64,000 nucleotides of DNA, taken from Tausonia pullulans (lineage: Eukaryota; Basidiomycota; Tremellomycetes; Cystofilobasidiales; Mrakiaceae). This document shows positions 31,801 to 42,200 of the stretch, in pieces. The stretch covers positions 1,798,001 to 1,862,000 of the forward strand of contig OX637620.1 in assembly GCA_951802195.1 (NCBI GenBank), given 5' to 3'. Position numbers and translations under genes: made by a program. Each line of letters starts with the position of its first letter. The first letter of the stretch is position 1. Under the pieces are notes generated by a model that did not search any database, was not told the origin of the DNA, and saw only the letters and a program-made list of their open reading frames with translations.

Positions 31801-33270
31801 CAGAAACAGGACAGGGAGGAGGAGCAGGAGAAGGTGTCTCGGCCTTCGTCGGCGGTGGCGGGGGAGGTTGACGTCGCACGGGCTGGAACTTGTAATCTGG
31901 GTACATGAGGCGATGCTGGAACCCGAAAGAGGTCAGATCTGAGTCAAAGAGATAGGAAGAGGCTGCGGACGTACCTCGGCTGCCGCAATGTGGCTCAATC
32001 GCTCGTACTTGAGCTTGACCTCCTGACACTCGGCCTTCCACAGCATCGAGATGACCTTGCTCACATCTCCTCCTAGAATCTCCTCACTCGACGCGCCCCC
32101 GCAAGCTTTGATGATATCCGCCGGGATGGAGAAGATGGTCCCCGAGATTTTGCACTCGCGGATACGCTTGATCATGTCGCTGCGATAAAGGATCCATGAG
32201 TTGGGCGGGCGAGGCGTGTGGCCTTCCTTGAGCGCCTTGGGCTTGCGACGCGGCTTGAGCAATGAGGAGGTGATGGCGGTGGTGGCGGGTTGGAAGGGAG
32301 GGGTATCAAGGGCGGGAATAGTGCTACTACTGCTTCTACTTCTGCCAACGACATCGTTGGCGTGAGGAATAGAGGGCAGCTGTTGAGATGACATCGAGGG
32401 AAAGGGGCCGCTGGTGGAGGCGGTGGGAGGGGGATGCGAGTTCACGTTCGACAGCCTCGTCGAGCGCGTCGCAGAGGTAGAGGCGGCCGGGCCGGTGGCG
32501 GGTTGAGAAGAAGAAGGGAGGCTCGACTTCTTCTTCTTGCCCTTACCATCCTTGCGCTTTGACGACGACGACGACGACGACGGACCATCTGAGGTCATCG
32601 AGACGCGCGACCGCTTTGGCGGAGGTGAGGCACGTGAGGGAGATGCAGCGCGAGCCATGTCCGCCAGGGATACGGAGGCGAAGGTCGAGGGTCCAGGGCC
32701 GGCGTAGAACGAATAGGGGTCCCGTATGCCGAAGGGAGCGGCCGGAGGAGTAGAGGAGGAGGAGGAGGAAGAGGAGGAAGAGGAAGGGGAGGCTGGCGAC
32801 GCGTCGACGTCGTCGGTGTCGCGCTGAGACGTTGAGGGGGCGGCGGAGAGACTGAATGAGTGCTGGAACGGCGACGAACAAGAGCCAGCCGACTGCTAGG
32901 GGGGAGATTATGAGAAATAGGAGGAAAGGGAGAGAGAGAGCAGGTAGCACATGTCAGGCTGGCTCGAGGGTTCGGAGGAGGAGCAGGCGCGCGTGTTTTA
33001 GGAGCAAGACGAGGATGGATGAAAGGGGACTGAAGCTGAATGAAAGGGATCGACGGCACCGACGAAGAGAGGAGGAGGAGAAGGAGTCGGACGTACCCGC
33101 TGCTTCGGCTTGGCCGAGAGGTGAAAGAGGAGAGCTGCTTGCGGGCTGGGACCGACACTATCGTCGTGATGGTGGTTGTCTTCGAAGGGGGGGTCGCCCT
33201 CATCCTCGTCGTTGTCACTTGCGGGCGTCGAGGGGGTCGGGAGCGTCGTGATGGACTGGGCGCGAGGCAT
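28900..33270 (-). CDS. Large HMG-box transcriptional regulator
   Basis: Predicted sequence-specific DNA-binding protein of the fungal MATA/Ste11-like HMG class. The ATG at 33270 opens MPRAQSITTLPTPSTPASDN; a GTACGT donor near 33095 leads to the next exon with PFGIRDPYSFYAGPGPS and a Ser/Lys-rich region. The HMG box is HTPRPPNSWILYRSDMIKRI, then ILGGDVSKVISMLWKAE and KLKYERLSHIAAAE, continuing after an intron with HRLMYPDYKFQPVRR. R-P-P-N-x-W-I-L-Y-R and Y-P-D-Y-K-x-x-P-x-R are the class signatures. A further intron (donor near 31014) joins to a long final exon ending at 28900, so the protein is about 1,280 residues, mostly Pro/Ser/Gln-rich and probably disordered. Its target genes are unknown; mating or filament control is only a family-based guess. 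Confidence 0.82.
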
Positions 33271-35743
33271 CTCGGGCTGGGAGGAAGGGGATACTCGCAG
33301 GACGGCTATGCTACGCTGAAAAGAGACGGTTCTTCCACCGGGAGAGGGCGGGTGAAGAAAGGATGGACAGGGCGATGTGGAAGGCGAGAAGGGCAAGAAG
33401 GTCCGGTTGATGCCGGCGGAGTTTCACCCAGGAGCTCGCGTCCAGCGGGAGGCGCAAAAGAGAAAGGATGGGAGTAAGGGAGGGAGGCGGGAAACGCCGA
33501 CTTGGATCTCCCTGTCCCGGGAAAGCTATGGGTGGTTAAGGGGAGGAGATAGAGTGAGAGAGGGAGGAGATGGAGGGCGGAGTGGCGAGCCCGCGGCGTC
33601 CTGCTACAAGGCGAACAAGGACACGAGCTGGATGCGGGAGAAATAGAGAGAGGGAAGGCGACAACGGGAAGAATGAGGTTAGCAGGTGGTCGACGTCGTG
33701 CATGTGTGTGTGGGGATGAGGAATCTTGATAGGGGACAAGAAAGAGGGGCTGAGAGAGGGAGGAAGGAGATCCGGCAGCTCCGTCGGGGCCGGCAGGTGG
33801 ATGGGCTGGTCGATTGCAGAGGAATGCGTGAGTGCAAGGGCGGACAATCTCCTTGTCCATAGCTCGCTCTTTCTCTCTCAGAACGGTGGCCCCGTGAGAT
33901 AGAATTAGAGATATAATTCCCATCGTTCTCTCGAGTCAGGCGGAAGGCAGGGTCAGTCGAGAGGAGCAACAAAGGGACGATCAGAGGAGAGAGGCCCTTC
34001 GTTGTCTTCGGGGTGTTCGGGGATTCACGCCGGCCTCGCGCCCCCGCTGCCGAGGCCAACACCTCAGGGCGGAGACCGATGGTGGCGCAACAGGATCGTC
34101 CTTGTCCATGTCTTTGTTGTCCACTCCCTCTTTTCCTCCTCATTTCTCATCCGAACTTTCACCTCTCTCCGTCCCTCGTACATCCCCTCTCATTTTCGGT
34201 TCCGGGAAGTGAGCGCTGCATCCAGGTCTTTCAATAAAGTACTCCGCTCAATAATCCTCGCATGGCCTGCTACCCATGCACCCTTCCAAGCAAAGGTTAA
34301 ATGCCAATTTTAACGCGGTTGATACCTGTCCGGCTCCATGCTCGCCGGGAAAGAGGATCCGGCCGGGTCTCAGAGTGAAACTCTCGTATGAAATCCTTTC
34401 GACCGAACTGTGGTCCCCACGACTGGGAGTTGGTCGAGGTACCGTTCGCTTCTTCCTCCCACGAGCGAACTTTTTTCTGCAGTCGAGGATGGCGAATCTT
34501 TTGAGAGAGAAAGAAGGCATGAGAGCGATGGTGAAGAAGATCGTCACTGTAAGGTTCCCATGTGCATCTGAAGGTTCCCACGCTTCTTTCCTCCCTACAT
34601 GAACATCAGTGAACACCCTCTAGTTCGCTTCAGATCATCACGAGGTCTCTTCAGTCAACTTGACGCAATATTCGAGCTTCGTCTTACGAGAGCGGAGTGT
34701 TTCGTCCAGCTTCTGCCATCTTACACAGCGCCCTCACGCGCTCGAACGCTGGATGCGAAAGCGAGCGGCCTTGTTCTATCTTTCATCCTCAATGTCTCGG
34801 GCATTGAAGAAAATATATCTTCTTGATCTCTCGTGGACGGGGTCTGAAGCCTCATCCTCCTGCCTCTTCGTTTTTGTTCTTAGCGAACGGCGACACTAGT
34901 GGAGAGAGCGCTGGGCGGCATGGTGGTCGCCAGACTCGTGTCTTGGCTGAGTCCTGCTGAGACCCGCTCCTCTATTTCCCCCCAGATAATGTATTTGACA
35001 GATCGCGCCGTCGACGGATTGAAGTCAGCACTAAGGGCCTCACAATGGCCTTTTAGAGCGAGTCTCGAAGACCTGTCCATATGGCCGGCCTCTTCATCTC
35101 TCTTGCTCGAGGAGGCGGCCGGACCGGAGCTGAGTTTGACTCTGACGAGCGAGGCGCGGATCTCTGTCGCGAACTACGAGCCGCCCCTTTCCCAATCCCG
35201 CTCCCGTCGGGCCTTCTTCTAGGGATCAAAGAAACAGCTCCCATTCTTGAAGGCAACGACTTCGTCGTCTTGAAGAGATGAGGCGTCGTCGCTCTCCATG
35301 AGGCTTTGTCTCAAGAAATCAAAGCGCCATCATCTCTGCCGAGCAGGCGAGCAAGCAAACTCTCATTACCCAACAACGCCGCCTGCCTCGGCCTCAGCTC
35401 GCCGTGAGTGCCGTCTTCCGCCTCGTTCGTCGTCCCATCCCAATCGGCTCGACATCCGGGTTGGTCTCCGCCTCGGCCTTCGCTGCTGACGCAATTGTGC
35501 TCGCTATCGCTTGCTTCTGCTGGACCAGTTTAAGGTCTCCATCGCCGTCGGCCTTGTCATCGTCTGTGCGCGTCGTCTCTCCCTTTGTTCGAAGATGGAA
35601 GTCACATGTGATTTCAGTCCTCCATTGATCTCGGGAAGCGAGAAAGAGAGGGGGGGAGGGGAATGAAAAGAAGAAGAAGAGGAAGAATCAACGAACCGAG
35701 GAGGTCGCCTCCGGTGAGGCCGTCCTCACATGGGACAAGGCGC
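33271..35743. other. Extended upstream region of the HMG-box gene
   Basis: The stretch is about 2.5 kb long. The part next to the HMG start is strongly C/T-rich on the minus strand over some 600 bp, consistent with a long leader. The remainder has no exon chain I can support; frames near 34.3 kb and 34.9-35.2 kb on both strands lack conserved motifs. Long non-coding DNA upstream of regulatory genes is common in fungi. The far end also contains the 3' region of the DUF7918-like gene. Confidence 0.45.
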
Positions 35744-37443
35744 CTATGTGCATGGTATGGTCGAAAAGGGAGGGTGTGGCGTCAGGTAGTCGAGGTCAAT
35801 CTCGCTCGGGGCGCAAAAGGACGCACGCGTAATGTCGACGACTGAGGAAGGGTAGCGGCTGCTGGACGACCTGGCGTCTAGACCCACCGCTGACTCTTTC
35901 GCCACCTCCCCAGTGTCCACGTCGACGGCGGCGGCGGGCTTCTTGTGAGACTCTGAGATCGAGAGACGAGAGGGAAGTCAGTAGGGCAGTGAAGCAAGTT
36001 GGGTGAATGACGAACGGGACTGCTCCATCCAGCTCGGTGTAGTCACTAGGGAGAGCTCCTGCAGGATCTGCTGAGGCGATCTATAGAAGAAGTCAATGGA
36101 GAGCTGCACATGTGGTCCAGATGATCAGGAAAGGCCGAGACGGGGTATGAAGGGGGAGCACTGCAAGCACATAGGGTAGCTCCGCGGGATCCTGGCTCCG
36201 GAAGTCGAACATGGGGTACGGCTGGGCGACTTTGACGGGCGTGGCATAGCTGGAAAGAGAGAGAGCGAGATCAGATCATTCCTTACCAGTCCGACCGTCT
36301 GGTAGGCTCACCCCGTGATATGATCCACGTCAACCCCTTGAACTCCTGAGACGCGCGAAAAGACAAAGGGCGAGACGTAGCTCGGGTACGAAAAGAGGGA
36401 GGGAGTGCTTGTCGGCTTAGCCTTGCCGCGGTAAACGAGGAGGCGGATCGTGCCTGGGACAGGGGGTATCTCGAGGGGAAGGAGAGTCTGGTTAGGGTAG
36501 GCGAGCCGTCAACTATGGAACGCCGAGCGCTGAGAGAAGCGGACGGACGGGGTCCTGGGGGGCGTTTTCAAGGGCGAGAGGACCGTAGCCAGAGTTGCTG
36601 AGAGACATGCCGCTCTATCGCCAATCGAGCGTAAGACAGACCTCGTTAGGAAAGAGAACGCCTCCAGAGCGCCAACAAAGGAAACCCAGCGCACGATCTC
36701 TGCGGTCGAAGCCGAGTCACCTCGGAGGAGCAGACGGCTCGCGACAAAGCTGCCGTCGATAAGGATGTAGACGACGAGATCGGTTTGCTCAAGAGCGGGC
36801 TCGCAAGTGCCAACGAGGAGTCTGTAGTGGGAGAGACAAAGGGCCGCCGTCCAGAATGAGCGTTTGTTGGTAGGGTTCGCCGTCGAAGCGCGACTAACCT
36901 GTAGGACTGGAACAAAGTAGATAAATGAAGTCGGCGATTCGAAGAGATCAGAAAAGTCAGAAAGAGGAGGAGGAGGAAGAGGGAGACAGGTCCGTCACAT
37001 CTGGGAGAGGGACCTGACTGACCAACGCTCACCTCGTTCAGGGGACTTTCCACAAACGTCTCGACACTCGTGCCGGAGTTGGCAGGACGAGTTCGAGTCT
37101 CATACTCCTAGAGGAGAGAGGAAAGGTGGCGGAAACAAAGGGAGGACGAGAAAGTTGAAAGGGAAGGGCTGGAGGGTCAGACACCCGCGATGCAGAGGGG
37201 AAGATATAAAGCAAGTCGACCTACCTGGAGAAAGCAATCTCCCACAGCGACGAGGCACTAAAGGATTGAACTCAGAGAACCACTTCAGACAGGTGTGAGA
37301 AAGGGTGGAGGGACAGTGAAAGCCGAGGAATGCACACCTGGAAGTTGTCGATCACGGGCTGGCGCGGCGGAGTCGAGGATGAGGCGCTGGTCAGCGTGGA
37401 CAGGGACAACCCTCCGACTCGAGGCGTCAAGTCCGTTCACCAT
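35744..37443 (-). CDS. DUF7918-like beta-rich fungal protein
   Basis: Function unknown. The ATG at 37443 gives MVNGLDASSRRVVPVHADQR. Successive exons read CLVAVGDCFLQ, then EYETRTRPANSGTSVETFVE and SPLNE, an 8-nt exon at 36899-36906 (SYR across junctions), then LLVGTCEPALEQTDLVVYIL and IDGSFVASRLLLRGD, then NSGYGPLALENAPQDP, TLLPLEIPPVPGTIRLLVYR, GYATPVKVAQPYPMFDFRS and LSIDFFYRSPQQILQEL, ending IPCT at 35744. The pattern (modified F-x-E-S-P strand, then V-Y-I-x-I-D-G, then P-G-T-I-R-L-L-V-Y-R-G) resembles basidiomycete DUF7918 proteins. About nine introns are inferred, one of 44 nt. The gene is certain in outline, the family moderately so. Confidence 0.6.
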
Positions 37444-37711
37444 TGGGGACCCAGAATGTGAAGAAGAAGAGAGAGAGAATGGGTTTGGTGAGAGTTGTCG
37501 TCGAAAGCAGGGAGGGCGGGAAGAAGGTCAGGGTGGCTGGCCGGTCTCCGGAGACAGGGGCTTGTTCCCCTCCCCCTTCAATCCCGGGCGCAGGCGCGTG
37601 CCTCTCAATGACGCATGCAGATAACGAAGATGGTGCCTGAATTCCAGGGAGAGGGAAGAGGAAGAGGGCGAGGACTCGCTCGTTTCATTCTTTTGCAGCA
37701 TTGCTTGCTCC

Positions 37712-38765
37712 TCATGCATACAGCGGAGGCGCCGCCACCCGGTGGACTGCCTCGATCCGGGTCGCGAGACTCCTCGTCACGAACGATCCCCTCGCCAGCC
37801 TCAGGACTCCAAGGCCCACCAGCCCGACGACAGCCACGCTCCCACCGAGACGGACGGCGCCAGCGCCATCGCGTCTGTTCGAGCCGCCCCGCTTCCCTCC
37901 CACACCATTGCTACAGCTCGTCCTCCAGGACGCCGGGACAAGCCCCCATCTGTGGGCGGCGATGGTGAGCCCACCAAGGCCATGCCAGACGCCGAGAGCG
38001 ACAAGGCCGCCGTAGGTGAGGGTCGAGATCCAGGGCCAGGTGGCGGCAGCGTGAGCGACAAAGGAGAGATCTGTCTCGGACGGGCTCAGCTGCGAGATCG
38101 GCGGCGCAGACGAGGCAGCAACCCAACGGTGGATGTGGACGTGGAGAGCGAGGAGGGGTGCGAGGAGGAAGCCCGAAATGGAGTGCGACGTCGGATTGCT
38201 GAGAGGGGGCAGCGACCGAGGGAAGAAGAGTCGTCGGACGATGGACGAGGCGAGGTGGACGCCGACGGTGCCGTATACGAGCAATGGCTCAAGGGCTCCT
38301 TGATAATACACCTGAGAGAGGGAGAGTGGCAAGCAGAGATCTGGTCAGCTCCACGGCATATTATGAACCAACACCCGGAGGATGAGACGGACCTTGCCGA
38401 GAAGCTGGAGAACGGAGGGTCGAGAGCGAAGGACGAATGAGAAGGAGGTTGACTGTCAGCCGCTGTGGCTCTTGCTCTCGCTCTCTCTCGCTCTCTCTCG
38501 CCCTACATCCGCATGGCAGAGCACGCACCATGAATGCGCTCCCGCTCGACTCGTTACCAGATAGGGCGACCATGGTTGGAGGGATGAGATGCACGAGCAG
38601 GAACGAAGAGAAGGCGACACCCGACGCCGTTTGGAGAAAGACGAGCCCTCGCAGGGCTCGGCCTCTCCGCGAAGGCCGAAGGTCCGGCGGCGACGGCCAG
38701 GGGGTTATATCTGAGTCGCCATGAGGCAATGATGAGTGTCGGGGCACAGAAGAAGAGGAAGACAT
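37712..38765 (-). CDS. MCP1: MCP1-like mitochondrial membrane protein
   Basis: Yeast Mcp1 is an outer-mitochondrial-membrane protein that partners Vps13 and relieves loss of ERMES, linking lipid transfer with mitochondria. The ATG at 38765 gives MSSSSSVPRHSSLPHGDSDI and then the first helix GLVFLQTASGVAFSSFLLVH with SGSAFM. A 12-nt exon at 38393-38404 supplies LLGK before VYYQGALEPLLVYGTVGVHL in the last exon, followed by LAPLLALHVHIHRW, ISTLTYGGLVALGVWHGLGG and HRWGLVPASWR, then VAVVGLVGLGVLRLARGSF. The L-L-G-[RK]-x-Y-Y-Q segment, paired histidines in helices and H-R-W motif fit the MCP1 transmembrane domain (DUF1691). It lies 268 bp upstream, on the same strand, of the DUF7918-like gene. 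Confidence 0.8.
38393..38404 (-). other. 12-nt microexon of the MCP1-like gene
   Basis: The minus-strand CTTCTCGGCAAG is preceded by a polypyrimidine tract ending in CCAG and followed by GTCCGT. Including it in phase 0 inserts Leu-Leu-Gly-Lys exactly where the family has a conserved L-L-G-R/K before Y-Y-Q. Confidence 0.65.
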
Positions 38766-39295
38766 GATGGATGTGACGATGATGATGGTCGGAAGGGAGG
38801 AGAGAGGAGGTGGAGGGGAGGCCGGCGGGGACAGACAGCAGGGCCAGATCCGTGCATCCGACGGGTCCTCCCTGACCTGTCCGTTTCTCTTTCTTGAGAT
38901 GAGAGCCGGGAGAGAGAGTATCTGACGTCTCTGTGCCCTCAAAGGCGAAATTGTGTGTTACGGAGTGTTGTCCCGTTGAACGACAGAGATACGCGATCCG
39001 CTTCGCGCGAGCTGAACGGTGCCGCCGATCAACCTCGCGTGTTCACTCCCTCAACCTCGACTTTCGACTCGTCACACCCGGGTCTCTCCCGCGTCCCGTC
39101 AGCGTAGCGTCCCTTCGCCTTGGACCAGCACAGAGCGCGCGAGAGAGAGCCAAAGACTCCTGCCGAAGCACCTCCAGAGACATCTAAGCCAGGTAAGCGA
39201 GCCCCGCTCGGCCGAGCTCGAAACGCGTCCTGTTCTTTGTTCTGATGACAGACTGCGTGTTCCCCCCAGTCTCACTAGACAGGCTCGAGGCTTCG
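38766..39295. promoter_or_regulatory. Divergent promoter region, MCP1 / SET1, with a SET1 leader intron
   Basis: This is a 530-bp spacer between start codons. Near its right end, a consensus donor GTAAGC at 39193 and acceptor GATGACAG at 39251 define a 59-nt intron in the SET1 5' leader. The ATG at 39245 lies inside that intron. Confidence 0.55.
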
Positions 39296-42200
39296 ATGCC
39301 TCCCGAACGCTCGTTCAAGGCTCCCCCGACGGGTCCCAAGGCCCTCGTTGGCCAAGCAAACTGGCATGGCCACCATCGAGGCGGGCCCGGCCTCGGTGGC
39401 GGCGGTCGCGGGCAGCACCCGTTTCCCCCTCAGGCGCCGCCGGCAGGCGTCCAGGCTCTCGCTTGGGGTCCAGGTAATCCCATACACCACACCCAGGCGT
39501 ACCCGGAAGCTTCCAGTGTCTACGGACCGGGGTACGCCATGAACGGCATGCCAGGCGCTACTCCGGTTTGGGGAGCATCGTCGTTCGCGCCGCAAGCTTC
39601 CTCGTTCGCTCAACCTCCCCCTCCATCCTCTCCACCCCCTCCACCACCACCTCCTCCTCCGGTTGAACAGCCGCCCCAACCAGCATGGAAGAACCCCAGC
39701 GGAGGGTGGATGATTCCAGACGGGGCCAAGGCAGCGAGGGCGCCTTCGCCTCCTCCCCCTCCAAACCTCGACTCTATGCAGCCTCCGCCTCCACCTCCTC
39801 CCTCGTCACCGCCTCCTCCTCCCCCACCTCCGTCAGACCCAATTGCAGACCGCAAGACAATCATAAATCTCGCTGTCAATAAGCCCGAGACGAGCATCCC
39901 GGCGGGTTTCCTGCCAGCGACCCAGACGAAGCACCTGCCGTCGCGCTTCCTGCGACCTTCCCCTCCTCTCGAGCTGTTATTCGTGCCGCCTGCCCCACCG
40001 TCGTTGGCCCCAGCTCGACAGCTTTCGAAGGAGCAGGGCACCTCGTCACAGATTCATACGAACGGCTCATTTTCAGAAGCCGCCCGCGCGCCGCTTCCCG
40101 CTGCGGCTCACGCGACCGCCGCCGTCACGAGCGACGCGTCGTGGAGCTCGTCGCGTCCGGACTCCGCCCGTCTGATTCCTCAACCACAGGAGCAGCCTGT
40201 TCGTCTCGCATCTCCCCCACCTCCCCCACCTTTTCCTTCGTCATTTCAATTTTCAAAAGAAACCCATCCGAACCCTCCGCCTTCCTCACTCGCCCTGGCC
40301 TCCGACTCGTCGGCCCCCACGCTTCCCCCTCCTCCCCCTCCACCTCGTCCGACAGCCAAGCCGGCCGTCGACAAGCCCCGCAGCTGGCGGGCCATCTTCC
40401 CCTCCCGCGACTCCAGTGGTCAGAAAACCAAGGGGAAGGAGGCCCAGGTCGTTATCCGGTACGCCGGTGACCCAGGCTGCCCGGAGCGCTCGACTGATCC
40501 GCGGAAAGACATCGACGCGTGGGTACACGAGAAGGGCCGAGGCAATGCCCGATTGAGGTCTTGCTTTGGTCATCTGCAATACGAGGTCTGTCTCTTAATT
40601 TGCGTTCTCCTTCTTTCGTGTGTTCTGACTGTCCTCTCTCTTCCCCCTTCTCCCTTTCAGTGGGACTCGAACTCGCCTGGACCCCCTCCTCCCGCTCCTG
40701 CAACAGCGGTCCTCGTCACCGGCCTCTCTCCGCTTACGACGGCGGACGATATCTCTCGTTTTTTCTCTGCTTACGGCCGGCTCGAGAGCTGCGACGTCAA
40801 GCGCGATCCGTCTGTCGGCAGCGCCCTCGGTGCGTCCTCGTCTCATCATGCGCCGGCTTCCTCCGATCCCATCTTCCGGCCTTGACAGTGCTGTCCTAAT
40901 TCTCCTTTGCATTTCACAGGCATCTGCTGGATCAAGTTCTTTGGCCAGCGAGAGGGCAAGGCCGAACCGCACGAGGTCGCTCGGTCCGTGGTCAAGAAGT
41001 GTGACGGCAGCCGTGTTGGTCGGGCAGAGAGCGAGCGGATCAAGGTCGTTCTCGACGGTGACGGATCGCTTACCAAAAAAGCCGTCGCGGAGGAGCTTGA
41101 GAGGCGGCATCCCAAACCGAAGCCGAAGCCGCCGCCATCGAGTTCTTCGCACGCAGGACTCAGCCAGTCGTTGTCCTCGTCGTCCTCGATCTCTTGGTCC
41201 GGTGCATACGGGTTGTCTCCAGCTGGTGGAGACCCCTACCACACCGCTCGAAACGGTCGCACACCACTACCACCCCCGCCGGTGTCCTCCCATGACCCGA
41301 GACCCCCCTCGATTGTCCCCTCCCACTACTCTCAAGCTCCTCCCCCGCCTCCTCCGCCCTCCTCGTACCCCCCTCGGGGGAGTGTTCCCAGTTCGCTCCC
41401 CCTTCGGCCCACCTACACCACCGCATTGCCTGCTGCGACCCTCTTGCGCCGACCTCTCCAGCCTCCACCTTATCCGGCAGAACCGATCTCGTCTTCCTCG
41501 TTTACGTCTGATCCCTTCGCCTCAACGGTTTCGGCCCACGCCACTCATGACCATGCCCGTCCGTGGGATGACAGGCCCGTCATCGCGAGGCGGGATGACC
41601 CGGACACCGATCACTGGAGCCCCTCAGCCAGCGATTCAGAAATGGACCTCGACGAAGATGAGAACACAAGCGCCAGCCAGCAGCAGCGGCATCCACCTCA
41701 TGCTGTGCGAGAGCCGCCTTCTTTGATGCCGACAAAGGCCAAGCCGGCCGCTCCTCCCCTCAATCTCCAGCACCGAGACGAGACTCAACGACGGCTCGCG
41801 GAAAATGGCAAGCCCTACGTCTACATTTCTGCAAGCTGCCTGCCCGTCGGCAAGGTCCCGGTCGCCGAGGTCCGACGGCACTTTGAGCAGTTCCAGTTGG
41901 CCGATGTAGGTTTCGCGCTGCCCGACTTTCTCTTTGCCAGACTTGGATCCCTAATCTCCTCCCTTTCCCACTTCTGTCAACAGGTCATGAACGACTCACG
42001 CGGCTGGTACATCCTTTTTCTCTCGCCCGCGACTGCTCAGCGGTGCAAGATCGTTTTCGAGGGGACCTTCATCCGGACCCACCGCCTCCAGCTAGTTTTC
42101 GAGTCTCCTCTTATGCCGTCTCCGGCGAAGCAACAGCCTGCAAAGACGGCAGAGGCGAGCCAGCAGTTGAAGCCGGTCATCCTTACCCCCGGAGGAACGA

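Noticed and set aside
33306-33923. A 205-codon minus-strand frame upstream of the HMG-box gene
   Set aside because: It is a Ser/Pro/Leu-rich translation of the C/T-rich leader without codon-like pattern or partner exons.
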